A stretch of 64,000 nucleotides of DNA from Bacteroidota bacterium (GCA_016715625.1 JADJZU010000005.1:106982-170981), one strand, 5' to 3'; shown: positions 35,280 to 46,263, counted from the stretch's first letter. Program-made: numbers and translations. The notes: generated by a model not told the origin, from the letters alone.

Positions 35280-38200
35280 ATGATTCAGTCAACCGGTTGC
35301 CGATTATTGTTTCGCTCGCTACTTTTTGCTGCGGTAACTACTGTATTTACAGTCAATGCTCAGCAAACACAGAAATTTGTAGATGCTGAAAAGGCTTACG
35401 AAAAAGGCTTAGATCTGTTCGATGCCTCCAATTTTCTCAGTGCTCGCCAAAAATTTGAAGAAATATATAAAACCGGCCAGCCCTTGCTTTCAAACGGGAA
35501 TGAAGTTTTGAGGCAGAATCTGGAGTATTACATAGCCGTATGTGCAGCAGAGACAAACGATAAAGATGCCGAGCAGTTACTGCTAAACTATATGCGCAAT
35601 TATCACGAAACCGATAAGCGCAGGCAAGTCTATCTCTATCTGGGTAAATACTACTACAAAAACTCGCGATATGCTGAGGCCGCGGAGCAACTGGCTAAGG
35701 TAAATATCAATGACTTGTATAACGAACAGATTTATGATTACAAGTTCATGCTGGGTTATAGCTATTTTACTAAGAAGAAATTTAAAGAGGCCCGACCTTT
35801 GTTTGCCTCGATTGTCGGTATAAAAGAGAAGTATTTCTACCCATCCAACTACTATTTTGGTTTTATCTGTTTTTACGAAAAAGATTATAACCAAGCTTTA
35901 AAGAGTTTTAAGGATATCGAAGACTCTAAAATGTATGCAACGGTTATTCCTTATTACATCGCACAGATATACTATCTGAAAAAGAATTTTGCCACTTTAC
36001 TTCCCTATTTAAAAACAGTGACCGCTCGGGAAGGTATCTTGTATAAGAGCGAGATGAACTTTATGTTAGGTCAGGTCTATTTTCAACAGGGAGAATACAT
36101 AAGTGCCCTTCCCCTGTTGGAAGCCTATATTAGTAAGGCACAGAAGGTAAACCAGGAAGATATTTATCAATTAGCGTATTGTCAGTATCAAACTGGAGCC
36201 TATGTCAAGGCAATCGAAAACTTTAAGCAGTTGAATTTGCTCAACGATAAGTTAGGGCAGAATGCGACCTATGCTTTGGCCGATTGTTATTTGAAGACAA
36301 ACCAGAAAGATAAAGCCCGTTCAGCCTTTCAGAGTGTTATTAGCATGCAACATGATGTAACACTCCGCGAAAATGCCCTCTACAATTATGCTAAACTTTC
36401 ATTTGAGTTAAATTTTATATCGGAAGCTATTCAATCTTTTGAAGATTACCTGCTGAGTTACGAGAATGGCAAGTATACGGATGATGTGAATGAAATGCTG
36501 GCTGCTGCATTGGTACAAACCCGAAATTATGACAGAGCATATCAATTGATGGAGAAGATGAAGTTACAAAGCAACATGATAAAGGAAGCCTATCAGAAAG
36601 TTACCTATTTCAGAGCGGTAGAATTATATAATGATGCTAATAAAGACCAGGCATTGAAACTGTGCGATAAAAGTCTTTTGTATAACTATTCGGCTTCGAT
36701 TTATGCATTAGCGGTGTATTTAAAAGCGGAAATTTTATACGTACAGCAAAATTACAATGACGCTATACAGCAGTATATGAAGTATACTGCTATTGCATCT
36801 GCTACAACCGGCAAGTCTGATGCTTCAAAATTCAGAGCGGCTTACAACATTGCCTATGCGTACTTCAAGCAAAAACGCTATGCAGATGCCACCGTTTATT
36901 TCGCCAGTGCCATAGATGAAGCAGCTACTACGACCGACACCAAGGGCAAGCAAGCACTTTTGCCTGATTTGTATCTGCGCTATGCCGACTGTCTTTTTGT
37001 GACCAAGAGCTACCAGAAATCAGTGGACGCATATTCCGAATTGGTAGCTAAAAACTGGCCATCGGCCGAATATGCACAGTTTCAAAAAGGGATCATTTTG
37101 GGTTTATTGAATCGGGATGATGATAAGATAGCAGCATTGAATATCTTGCTCACTACGTTTCCGACTTCTACTTATGCTGATCAGGCGTATTATGAAATTG
37201 CGGAAACTCATTTGGCAAACAGCAATTTCGCAGCGTCTCAATTGTCTTTTCAAACACTGATTTCCAAGTATCCTGCCAGTAGCTACGTGCCGCGTAGTTA
37301 TTTGAACTTGGCTGTTATTGCTTATAACAGCGGAAAAAAAGAGCAGGCTTTGGATAATTATAAAACGGTAGTCAAGCGCTTTCCCGAAACTTCGGAGGCC
37401 AAAGAATCTATTGATGCTTTAAAAGAGTTATATGTGGAGGTAGGCCGTGCGGATGAATATTTTGATTTTGTGAAAGCAAATTCTAATGTGGTTATAACCG
37501 ATGCGGAGCAAGACTCTCTTACTTACCAAAGCGCCTTAAAGGCCTATGATGCCAATGATTGTAATAGATCCATCAGTTTGTTTGACGGGTATATCAGGAA
37601 ATTCCCCGCTGGATATTTTATTGGTGAAGTATATTGGAAGAAAGCAGATTGCCACCTGAGAGTAAAAGATTATTCTGCTGCTATCATATGTCTGGATGGT
37701 GTTATTCAAAACAGATATGGAAAGTATTATGAGAAGGCTCTGCTGAAGGCTTCCGGGATAGCTTATTTTGAGTTGAAGAAATATGAAGAAGCTTTATCTC
37801 TCTACAAACAATTATATCTGGCCGCCACTTCTCAATCGAATACATACACCGCTATGCTGGGCATGCTGCAAACATCTGCAAAACTGGTAAAGCAAGATGA
37901 TGTAATTGAATATGCCGACCAACTCATTAATAGCCGAATGGCAAAAGAAGCCGATTTGCAGGAAGCCTACTATTTAAAGGGTAAGGCCTACTATGCAAAA
38001 AATGATGGGTCGTTTGCACTGGGTGCATTTAACCGGGTTACTGAATTTCCGGTGAACGAAAAATGTGTAGAAAGCAAGTATATGGTTGCCCGCATTTTAT
38101 TTGAAACCGGAAACTATAAAGCTTCTCTTGATACGTGTTTGCGCCTAAAAAACAAATATGCCAGCTATGAATACTGGATGGCTAAAACGTTTGTCTTGAT

Positions 38201-38420
38201 GGCCGATAATTACTACGCTACCGGTAATGCTTTTCAGGCCAAAGCCACCCTGGAAAGCATTGTGCAAAACTATGATGGTGATCCAGTCTTGCTCAATGAA
38301 GCCCGCGAGAAACTGGAAAAAATCAGACTGGAAGAGTGGAGTAAATCGAAGATCATGCAGGTTGTACCCAGTGATACATTACAAATGGAATCGGATTCAC
38401 TTTTTAACGGCAGGCCATGA
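35280..38420 (+). CDS. large exported tetratricopeptide-repeat protein
   Basis: The 1046-residue protein begins with a hydrophobic segment (about residues 8-27, ending TVNAQQ) that fits a signal peptide. Almost the whole remainder is TPR or TPR-like helix pairs, for example AEKAYEKGLDLFDASNFLSARQ, YLYLGKYYYKNSRYAEAAEQ and AYNIAYAYFKQKRYADATVYFASA. No enzymatic domain is visible. It is likely periplasmic, where long TPR solenoids in Bacteroidota serve assembly or scaffolding. Its stop overlaps the start of the next gene, a beta-barrel, by four bases (ATGA), so the two are translated together and probably form a complex. The specific function is unknown. Confidence 0.85.
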   Translation: MIQSTGCRLLFRSLLFAAVTTVFTVNAQQTQKFVDAEKAYEKGLDLFDASNFLSARQKFEEIYKTGQPLLSNGNEVLRQNLEYYIAVCAAETNDKDAEQLLLNYMRNYHETDKRRQVYLYLGKYYYKNSRYAEAAEQLAKVNINDLYNEQIYDYKFMLGYSYFTKKKFKEARPLFASIVGIKEKYFYPSNYYFGFICFYEKDYNQALKSFKDIEDSKMYATVIPYYIAQIYYLKKNFATLLPYLKTVTAREGILYKSEMNFMLGQVYFQQGEYISALPLLEAYISKAQKVNQEDIYQLAYCQYQTGAYVKAIENFKQLNLLNDKLGQNATYALADCYLKTNQKDKARSAFQSVISMQHDVTLRENALYNYAKLSFELNFISEAIQSFEDYLLSYENGKYTDDVNEMLAAALVQTRNYDRAYQLMEKMKLQSNMIKEAYQKVTYFRAVELYNDANKDQALKLCDKSLLYNYSASIYALAVYLKAEILYVQQNYNDAIQQYMKYTAIASATTGKSDASKFRAAYNIAYAYFKQKRYADATVYFASAIDEAATTTDTKGKQALLPDLYLRYADCLFVTKSYQKSVDAYSELVAKNWPSAEYAQFQKGIILGLLNRDDDKIAALNILLTTFPTSTYADQAYYEIAETHLANSNFAASQLSFQTLISKYPASSYVPRSYLNLAVIAYNSGKKEQALDNYKTVVKRFPETSEAKESIDALKELYVEVGRADEYFDFVKANSNVVITDAEQDSLTYQSALKAYDANDCNRSISLFDGYIRKFPAGYFIGEVYWKKADCHLRVKDYSAAIICLDGVIQNRYGKYYEKALLKASGIAYFELKKYEEALSLYKQLYLAATSQSNTYTAMLGMLQTSAKLVKQDDVIEYADQLINSRMAKEADLQEAYYLKGKAYYAKNDGSFALGAFNRVTEFPVNEKCVESKYMVARILFETGNYKASLDTCLRLKNKYASYEYWMAKTFVLMADNYYATGNAFQAKATLESIVQNYDGDPVLLNEAREKLEKIRLEEWSKSKIMQVVPSDTLQMESDSLFNGRP

Positions 38421-40051
38421 AAACGATCGGTAAATATTTATTGCTTATACTTTCTGTGACAGTAATGGCTGGCAACTTGTTGGCGCAGTCGGGCGTGGGA
38501 AATGAAGAAGTTATTGTGGTGAAGGAATTTGAGGCCACTATCCGGGATGCAGAGAAAATAAGTATGGCAGCTAGCATACCGGAAGTGGAGGAAGTAAAGA
38601 ATTCCTTTGCCTACACCATACCTTCCAAAGACTATAAAGATTTTTCCTTTGAGCCTAATCCTTTGAAGCCGATTTCTATCAGTAAAGAGAAATGGGAAAA
38701 ATTTAACTCATCCTACGTCAAAATCGCTTTTGGTTCACAGTTAATGCCGATGGCAGAGTTAGCTTACAATGACAGTAAAACCAAAAACCTGAAATTTGGT
38801 CTTTTCTATAAACACTTATCCGCTGCTGCTTATAAAGATAAATTACAACGGTTCAGCGATGATGAGGTTGGAGCGTATCTAAAATACTTTCCCAAGAGTT
38901 TTAAGGTTGGAACTTCGTTTACTTTTCGAAATTACAGGACTCACTTTTATGGCATAGAGACGGACACTTTGTTTTCCGACACGGTATTTCGCGCTCCTGA
39001 TGCAAGACAGGTTTTTAGAAATTACGATGCCGTGCTTAGTTTTAGAACTACACAAAAGAATAAAGCCGGCATTGAAGTAGATCATCATTTTCGATTTAAC
39101 TATCTACAGGAGACATACGGTAAAGCGAACGAATGGTATGTGGCAGGAGGTCCGGATATCCGGAAAGCCATTCTGAAAGACCATGCCCTGACTGCCCATT
39201 TTGATTTTGACGTATCGCGCTTAAAAAATGATTCTTTGATTTTACAGAGGAATATTTTCAGGCTGATGCTGGGTTACGCTTTTGATAATGATGACTGGGA
39301 AGTGAAGGCTAAAATAGGAGTAGCCATCGATGGTAAAAAGGCATTTCCTCTCGCAGATATCTTGGTGGAAAAAAGATTGTTTCAGCATAGTCTGATTGCC
39401 TACACTTCCTATGAGTTGCTCTACAACAAGCAATCTCTGAACGGATTTGCCGGCACCAATAATTTTTTGCGGAACTATGTTGCTATTAAAAACTCTCAAG
39501 CAGGTAATTTTGGAATTGGTATTAAAGGCACCATACAGAACTTTAACTACAACATAGCCTTTCACCTACATCACGTTAAAAACTTGCCACTGTTTATTAA
39601 CGATTCTTCCGATATGCGTAGGTTTGTGGTGGTGTATGATACCAACGCACTCATATATAATTTTCATTTGGAGAGCGGATACAATGTTAAAGAGTGGTTA
39701 CGAATCAGCTTGCTGGGCGATTACAATATTTTCAGTTTGAAGAATATAGCCAAAGCATGGCACGAACCGGCTGTCCGCGTTACACTACGGGCAAATTATA
39801 TCTGGAAACGCAAGGTGAGTTTGACAATGGATTTGTATGGAATAAGTAATTCTCTGGCCAGGATGAAAGATGGCAGTACCATAAAAATAAAGGGCACTGC
39901 TGATTTAAATATTGGTGTCAGTTACTTGATGAATAAGTGGCTTACTTTCTATGCCGGAGTGAATAATATAGCTCATATGCGATATCAGCGCTGGTATGGC
40001 TACTCTTCCTTTGGCATTAATGGTATGGTGGGGGCCAAATTCTCTTTTTAG
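38417..40051 (+). CDS. predicted outer-membrane beta-barrel protein
   Basis: The 544-residue protein has a signal peptide (MKTIGKYLLLILSVTVMAGNLLAQ). A short acidic segment follows, EEVIVVKEFEATIRDAEKI, resembling the TonB-box/early-plug region. Long alternating amphipathic strands then fill the rest, ending with an aromatic residue (MVGAKFSF), the usual signal for barrel insertion. No complete plug domain is seen, so it may be a TonB-receptor-related barrel without plug. It is translationally coupled (ATGA) to the TPR gene. The substrate is unknown. Confidence 0.75.
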   Translation: MKTIGKYLLLILSVTVMAGNLLAQSGVGNEEVIVVKEFEATIRDAEKISMAASIPEVEEVKNSFAYTIPSKDYKDFSFEPNPLKPISISKEKWEKFNSSYVKIAFGSQLMPMAELAYNDSKTKNLKFGLFYKHLSAAAYKDKLQRFSDDEVGAYLKYFPKSFKVGTSFTFRNYRTHFYGIETDTLFSDTVFRAPDARQVFRNYDAVLSFRTTQKNKAGIEVDHHFRFNYLQETYGKANEWYVAGGPDIRKAILKDHALTAHFDFDVSRLKNDSLILQRNIFRLMLGYAFDNDDWEVKAKIGVAIDGKKAFPLADILVEKRLFQHSLIAYTSYELLYNKQSLNGFAGTNNFLRNYVAIKNSQAGNFGIGIKGTIQNFNYNIAFHLHHVKNLPLFINDSSDMRRFVVVYDTNALIYNFHLESGYNVKEWLRISLLGDYNIFSLKNIAKAWHEPAVRVTLRANYIWKRKVSLTMDLYGISNSLARMKDGSTIKIKGTADLNIGVSYLMNKWLTFYAGVNNIAHMRYQRWYGYSSFGINGMVGAKFSF

Positions 40052-40053
40052 AT

Positions 40054-40932
40054 TTACTCTGCTGCTTGTAATTTCTCTTGCAATTGTATCAGGTGTTTTA
40101 CTTTCATTTCGGCACCTTGGGCAGTATGCACTTCAATTAGTTGGCTTAAAAGCTCACGAATAATGGCTGGTGCAGATGCCGGCACAAAGTAGCTTTGACT
40201 TGACTCAATCTCCGATTTTTTGAGATACTCCTTAATCTCATTTCTGGAAAAAACGATGCCCTTGTTAATCGGATTGATGTAAAACATAACTTCCTTCTCC
40301 AAATCCGATGAAACCGTAAAATCAAAAACGGTGTGTTTGCAAAAAGATAAGATATAGTGTCTAAAGAGATTAACGCCATATACCGGAAGGTTCAGTTCGC
40401 TTGCCAGAATCTGGTACAGTATGCCCAGTGAAATTGCATTCCCCTTTTTAGATTCCAGAAGAGATGGAAAGCAAAACGTAACAAAATCGGTAGATGCCTG
40501 CTCGCCTTTAAAGTGGTGGTAATCGTAAAATAACTGATTGAAAATCTGAATTTGCTCCAACGGGGTTTGATGATAATTGAGCTCCAGCCAAATCGTTTGT
40601 TTAATCCGGTGAAGTTTTGTTTTTACTTCTTCTTTCAGCAGTACCGGGTAATGATATTTGGAAACCAGATAAAAACCGGTGAATAAATCTGGGGATCCGT
40701 TTTCTACCCACTCGGTCCAATCTTTTTCAATTTCCTGAAACTGTATTTCAACAATGATTTCTTCAATACGCTCATTTATCACCGGGCTGATGTCCGGATT
40801 CCAAGCTTTTTCGAGCACCGGAATAACCGGTGTGCCGAGTGAAACTATTTTATCGTGCACATGTCTGAACACTTCCAAATCATTATCATCCAAGAGATGG
40901 ATAAGTGCATTGATTTCGCCTTCAGCCAGCAT
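40054..40932 (-). CDS. transglutaminase-like SirB1/YchA family protein
   Basis: The 292-residue protein contains the SirB1-type core: FPSLLESKKGNAISLGILYQILASELNLPVYGVNL followed by RHYILSF. No signal peptide is present. The N-terminal ~85 residues look like HEAT/ARM-type helices (LIHLLDDNDLEVFRHV, SLGTPVIPVLEKAW). The family resembles transglutaminases in fold but the enzymatic role is not established. The last bases are 2 bases from the stop of the convergent barrel gene, and topA lies directly upstream on the same strand. Confidence 0.8.
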   Translation of the reverse strand: MLAEGEINALIHLLDDNDLEVFRHVHDKIVSLGTPVIPVLEKAWNPDISPVINERIEEIIVEIQFQEIEKDWTEWVENGSPDLFTGFYLVSKYHYPVLLKEEVKTKLHRIKQTIWLELNYHQTPLEQIQIFNQLFYDYHHFKGEQASTDFVTFCFPSLLESKKGNAISLGILYQILASELNLPVYGVNLFRHYILSFCKHTVFDFTVSSDLEKEVMFYINPINKGIVFSRNEIKEYLKKSEIESSQSYFVPASAPAIIRELLSQLIEVHTAQGAEMKVKHLIQLQEKLQAAE

Positions 40933-40935
40933 ATT

Positions 40936-43279
40936 TTACTTTTTCTTACCGCGGAATGTTCTGCCTTTTTTACTTGGGCCCACTTCACCGATAATCTGTA
41001 ATACATCTTCCAGGGTCAAATGTTCGGCACTTCTGTCTTTAGGGATACGATAGTTGTCTTTCCCTTTCTTGATATAGGGACCATAGCGGCCATTCAACAC
41101 CTGAATATCTGCATCGGCCCAGTTGTGAATAGTACGGTTCGCCTCTTTCTCTGCTTTTTCCTTTATCAACTGCAAACCATCTTCCAGCGTAATAGTATAT
41201 GGGTCTTTGTCTTTGGGAATGGATACAAAAAGTTTATCGTGCTGAATGTATGGCCCAAATCTGCCAATGCTGGCTTTCACATCTTTGCCTTCCAGTTGGC
41301 CTAGTGTGCGCGGGAGTTTGAATAACTCCAGTGCATCTTCAAATGAAATGGTTTCTATAGACTGACCAGCACGCAACTTCGCAAACCGGGCTTTTTTTCC
41401 GGTTTCTTCATCTGCTTTTCCGATTTGGGCCATAGGACCATATTTCCCCCATGCGCACAATGAGCGGTTCACCTGAAGCGGGGTCGGTTCCCAACAGTCT
41501 TTCGCCAGACACTCGTTCTGCATTCTCAGTTGTTTCTTCCACCACTTTGTGAAATGGCTTGTAAAAATCCGAAAGCATTTTGGTCCATACTTTTTTCCCT
41601 TCTGCAATCTTGTCAAACTGTTCCTCTACATCTGCTGTAAAGTTGTAGTCTAATATGCTTTTGAAATTTTCAACCAGGAAATCGGTCACTAAGGAACCCA
41701 CATCCGTTGGAAATAGTTTATTCTTTTCTGCCCCGGTAATTTCGGTCTTTGTTTCATTTGAAATCTTGCCGCCCTTCAGGGTATGAACAATGTATTTGCG
41801 TTCTATACCATCGCGCGATTCTTTCACTACGTAATTTCTTTTTTGAACTGTAGAGATGGTAGGTGCGTAAGTAGAAGGTCTTCCGATGCCAAGTTCTTCC
41901 AGTTTTTTCACAAGGCTGGCTTCCGTGTATCTGGGCAATGGTTTAGAGAATCTTTCGGTGGCCGACATTTCTTTAAGTTCCAAAACCTGTCCTTGCTTAA
42001 CCGGTGGAATTTGCGCTTCTGCGTTTTCGTCTTCTGCCTCAGCTTCTTCATCCACGCTCTCGTTATACACTTTTAAAAAACCCTCAAAAAGTATAACCTC
42101 TGCCTGCGCTCTAAGATTTTCTTTGTTTTTATCGTTGGCGATATCAATTACTGTTTTTTCAATCTCTGCATCGGCCATTTGCGAGGCTACCGTGCGCTTC
42201 CATATCAATTCATATAGTCGTTGCTCATCATACTCTCCTTCTACGGATGCGTTGCTCATATAGGACGGACGAATGGCTTCGTGTGCCTCTTGTGCGCTCT
42301 CGTTCTTATTTTTGTGTACGCGTTTTTGATAATACTCTTTACCGTATCGGCTGCCTATTTCTTGTTGTAAAGCATCGAGTGCAATGTCCGATAAACTCAC
42401 AGAATCCGTACGCATGTAAGTAATGTGTCCGCTCTCGTAGAGCTTTTGGGCTACCACCATTGTTTTAGTTACCGAGAATCCAAGTTTTCGCGAAGCTTCT
42501 TGTTGCAAAGTTGAAGTGGTGAATGGAGCAGCGGGTGTTCTCTTTCCGGGCTTCTTCTCAATGGCACTTACTTTAAATTCTGCATCGGATACCTGCTTTA
42601 AAAATTTTTCTGCCTCTGCTTCTGTTTTAAAGTTAGCGGGCCTCTCTGCTTTAAATACTGCCTTTTTGCCGTTTTTATCGGTTACAAAGAACCAGGCAGT
42701 TACCTTAAATGATCCGCTTGATTTAAAGGCACGAATTTCTCTTTCGCGTTCTACTATGAGCCGTACCGCCACAGATTGTACGCGCCCTGCCGATAAATTA
42801 GGGCGAACCTTTTTCCAAAGCACCGGTGATATTTCATATCCCACCAATCGGTCCAAAATTCTACGGGCCTGCTGTGCGTTTACCAAATCCATGTTGAGTT
42901 TGCGAGGTTTTTTCACCGCTTCTTTCACCGCTTTTTCTGTAATCTCGGTGTAGGTGACGCGCTTCGCATTCTTCGGATTTATTCCTAACACATCGCACAA
43001 ATGCCACGAAATGGCTTCCCCCTCACGGTCTTCATCCGTTGCCAGAAATATCTCTTCTGCACTCTTGGCCAGTTTTTTCAGCTCCTTTATGACATCTTTC
43101 TTTTCATCACTCACCACATAGTTGGGCTCAAATCCGTTTTCAATATCAATGTTCAAACCACTATCTGGCAAGTCGCGGATGTGTCCATAACAGGAGGTAA
43201 CCACATAGTCTTTACCCAAAAACTTGTTGATAGTTTTTGCTTTTGCGGGGGACTCAACAATGATTAGATTTTTACTCAT
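40936..43279 (-). CDS. topA: DNA topoisomerase I (frameshifted near the 3' end)
   Basis: The first 600 residues are a complete type IA topoisomerase core. The Toprim start is LIIVESPAKAKTI (Glu 9), with acidic triad ATDEDREGEA and catalytic Tyr in HITYMRTDSVS, then NFTADVEEQFDKIAEG. The frame then reads RMGEIWSYG and stops, while another frame continues GKYGPMAQIGKADEETGKKA into the usual C-terminal repeats (GRFGPYIQHDKLFVSIP, GRYGPYIKKGKDNYRIP) and a basic tail. One extra G in the five-base G run (complement of 41446-41450) explains it. The truncation leaves the catalytic core intact but would lose the DNA-binding tail. Because topA is normally indispensable, a sequencing error is the likeliest cause. 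The enzyme relaxes negative supercoils. Confidence 0.92.
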
Positions 43280-43563
43280 TCGAAATTTTTAAACGGGCGT
43301 AAATAAAAAAAAATCTATTGCAAAGATTTTTTTCGGGAATTAGGTAAACTGAGTTAATAGAATAAATGGGTTCTGCTCTGTCTACGTATTTACAGCCTAA
43401 TGGTTTTGTATTTTTCTTCTTATTGATCAACTGTTTTGTTGGTGAAAGTTTCAGTGAGTATAGCGGTTGCGTATGATTTTGCTTCCGCTGTTCCTGTAGA
43501 TCTGCACAGCGTTCGTCATACCACATCATACTTATTTTAACTTAGCACCAAAATATTGAAAGT

Positions 43564-44907
43564 ATGAAAGTGAGTGAGTTAACTGCCATTTCTCCCATTG
43601 ATGGTCGATACAGAAACAAGACAAAAGAACTGGCTGATTATTTTTCTGAGTTTGCACTCATTAAGTATAGGGTGCATGTAGAAATAGAGTATTTCATCGC
43701 GTTGTGCGAAATTCCACTACCGCAATTAGCGGACTTTCCTGTCGCAGGCAAGGCTGCTATGCGGGCTATAATGACCGATTTTTCGGAGGCAGATGCGGAA
43801 AAGATAAAAGCTATTGAAAAAATTACGAATCATGATGTTAAAGCAGTAGAGTATTTTTTGAAAGACAAGTTGGAGGAACTGGATTTAAGTAAATGGAAAG
43901 AGTTTATTCATTTCGGGCTTACCTCACAAGATATTAATAACACAGCCATTCCTCTTTCTTTTAAGGACGCCAATGAGCAAGTGTATTTGCCTGTAATAGA
44001 AAGATTAATCCATAGGCTTACCGCATTGGCCGAGGAGTGGAAGCAAGTGCCTATGCTGGCGCACACCCACGGGCAGCCTGCTTCACCCACCCGTTTGGGT
44101 AAAGAAATAATGGTGTTTGTAGAACGTTTGCAAACACAATTAAACGACTTTGAAAAGATACCATACAGCGCAAAGTTTGGCGGAGCCACCGGAAATTTCA
44201 ATGCACACCACATTGCTTATCCGCAGGTGGATTGGAAAGATTTTGCCAACGAGTTTGTTTCCCGTAGTTTTCGATTACAACGCAGTCAGTATACTACACA
44301 GATTGAGCATTACGATAATCTGGCAGCACATTTTGATGCATACAAGCGGCTTAATAACATATTGATTGACCTGTGCCGTGATGTGTGGACTTATATATCG
44401 ATGGAGTATTTTAAACAAAAGGTGAGCAAAAATGAGGTGGGCTCTTCAGCCATGCCTCACAAAGTGAATCCGATTGATTTTGAAAATGCGGAGGGGAATC
44501 TCGGAGTAGCCAACGCGCTCTTTGAACACTTATCAGCAAAGCTGCCCATTTCTCGCTTGCAGCGCGACCTGACCGATAGTACTGTGCTTAGAAACATAGG
44601 TGTGCCCGTGGCGCATACCTTAATTTCTTTGTCCTCTATAGAAAAAGGATTATCCAAATTATTGCTGAACGAGCCTGCTATCAATAAAGATCTGGAAGAT
44701 AACTGGGCCGTGGTAGCCGAAGCCATTCAAACCATATTGCGGAGAGAAGGATATCCGCAACCATACGAAAAACTCAAAGAACTTACTCGTGGTGCCGGTG
44801 GGATAAACAAAACAAGCATAGCGTTGTTTATTGATTCGTTGGAGGTAAGCGATGCTGTTAAAGTAGAGCTGAAAAAAATTTCGCCCCAGAATTACACCGG
44901 TTTGTAG
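43564..44907 (+). CDS. purB: adenylosuccinate lyase
   Basis: The 447-residue protein starts MKVSELTAISPIDGRYRNKT and carries the fumarase/aspartase-superfamily signature SSAMPHKVNPIDFENAEGN, with upstream HFGLTSQDINNTA and AHTHGQPASPT. It catalyses two steps of purine synthesis (SAICAR to AICAR, adenylosuccinate to AMP). It stands alone. The 284-base gap upstream of it holds no convincing gene. Confidence 0.97.
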   Translation: MKVSELTAISPIDGRYRNKTKELADYFSEFALIKYRVHVEIEYFIALCEIPLPQLADFPVAGKAAMRAIMTDFSEADAEKIKAIEKITNHDVKAVEYFLKDKLEELDLSKWKEFIHFGLTSQDINNTAIPLSFKDANEQVYLPVIERLIHRLTALAEEWKQVPMLAHTHGQPASPTRLGKEIMVFVERLQTQLNDFEKIPYSAKFGGATGNFNAHHIAYPQVDWKDFANEFVSRSFRLQRSQYTTQIEHYDNLAAHFDAYKRLNNILIDLCRDVWTYISMEYFKQKVSKNEVGSSAMPHKVNPIDFENAEGNLGVANALFEHLSAKLPISRLQRDLTDSTVLRNIGVPVAHTLISLSSIEKGLSKLLLNEPAINKDLEDNWAVVAEAIQTILRREGYPQPYEKLKELTRGAGGINKTSIALFIDSLEVSDAVKVELKKISPQNYTGL

Positions 44908-44953
44908 CAATTCGTCAACATTTTTATTTACGAACAATTAAAAATAGGCTGAA

Positions 44954-46090
44954 TTAATCTGTATGTTTCTTGTCACGCCATTTCATGAATGGAGTCTCAA
45001 TGAACAGGAACATCAAAATTGATAGAAATAGAGTTAATACTACATATAGCGTAAACAGTAATCCTCGCTGCAACTCAAATCGCAATTGCAGCAAGGGCGT
45101 CCAATCCTGCAATTGCCTTAGAAAGTACCAAAGTACGACACTGCCGTGAACGAGATACACCGAGTAGGAAATTTTACTGATAAATACAATGGACTTATTT
45201 AGGAATGAAAATCCAAGGTCTTTAAGATTAGAAAGATAAGGCAGCAATAAAAGTACGGTAATAGCTTCGTAATTAAACACAAACACGTTTTGATAGATAC
45301 CCTTTGCAGATAAAAATAAGCTGTGGGAGCCGACCAAAAGATAGCCAACGAGTAAACAAGCACTTATTATCAGGCAATGGATTTTATAGCGATTCCACCA
45401 TAAAGGGAACTTCATATAAACGATGGTGCCGATAATTCCATACATCATACTGTCCAACCTGAGGAAAACCGCTTTCCGAGCTACCAGATTCTGCAATGAG
45501 TTATCTGGACTGTAAAACATGTAAATCCGTCCAATCAATGGGAACAACAGAAAGAGGAACATACATACCAAAAGGGAAGTAAGTTTTTGACCAGTCAGCC
45601 TGTAAACTATATACAGTATAAATGGGAATAGGAGATAAAACCACTCTTCTATTGCTAGACTCCAGGAGACCGTAAAAAAATCGGGAGTGTCCTGAATAAG
45701 ATTCTGTGAGAAGACAAAATACGAAAAGTTATATGCGCCAAATGGATAGGTAAGAATGATCAATACTATCAGAATGAAGTAATAGTTGGGTAGTGTGCGA
45801 TACCATCTGCGTGCCCAAAATGTTTTGAGATCATTATAGCTATAGGCTTTGTTAAATAAGGTTCTGTATAAAATATTGCCAATAAGAAAACCGCTTAAAA
45901 CAAAAAAAACAGATACACCTTCAAAAGGAAGATAGATAGGTATGGAGTAAATTTCTTTCCACTCGTTTGGAACCAATATAATTCCATGCCCCCAAAAAAT
46001 GTAAAACACAGCAATAAAACGAAGCAGATCTAAACCAATAACGCGCTTATTATAACTGAATAGATCCAATAAGGATGATTTGATACTCAT
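44954..46090 (-). CDS. acyltransferase 3 family membrane protein
   Basis: The 378-residue polytopic protein has the acyltransferase-3 (OafA/YrhL) features: LLRFIAVFYIFWGHGI at the first helix (with the conserved His), PFEGVSVFFVLSGFLIGNIL, and SWSLAIEEWFYLLFPFI. About ten hydrophobic helices follow. These enzymes O-acetylate or otherwise acylate surface carbohydrates or small molecules. No glycan cluster is nearby, so the target is unknown. It converges with purB. Confidence 0.9.
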   Translation of the reverse strand: MSIKSSLLDLFSYNKRVIGLDLLRFIAVFYIFWGHGIILVPNEWKEIYSIPIYLPFEGVSVFFVLSGFLIGNILYRTLFNKAYSYNDLKTFWARRWYRTLPNYYFILIVLIILTYPFGAYNFSYFVFSQNLIQDTPDFFTVSWSLAIEEWFYLLFPFILYIVYRLTGQKLTSLLVCMFLFLLFPLIGRIYMFYSPDNSLQNLVARKAVFLRLDSMMYGIIGTIVYMKFPLWWNRYKIHCLIISACLLVGYLLVGSHSLFLSAKGIYQNVFVFNYEAITVLLLLPYLSNLKDLGFSFLNKSIVFISKISYSVYLVHGSVVLWYFLRQLQDWTPLLQLRFELQRGLLFTLYVVLTLFLSILMFLFIETPFMKWRDKKHTD

Positions 46091-46263
46091 GAATCAATTT
46101 TGTTGCAATAAAATGATTTTTCTGTCTACCATGTGCCTTCTATAAATCATAAGTTGCCTAAACAAAGACTGCATTGCTTTGTTTAATGATTCGTTAGCGG
46201 TAAACAGCGTGTTTAAAGTTGATCTGCATAAAAAATCATTTTAAAAATAATACAGACACTTAA

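Noticed and set aside
35207..35389. Short plus-strand frame overlapping the TPR gene start
   Set aside because: It overlaps the signal-peptide region of the TPR gene in another frame and shows no protein-like pattern.
43272..43529. 85-residue minus-strand reading frame upstream of topA
   Set aside because: It overlaps the topA start, has no recognisable features and has the composition of A/T-rich intergenic DNA. The 43280-43563 gap shows nothing convincing.
46159..46185. A/T-rich inverted repeat TAAACAAAG/CTTTGTTTA before the DUF5522 gene
   Set aside because: The stem is short and A/T-rich with a 9-base loop, and no U-run or conserved context supports a function.
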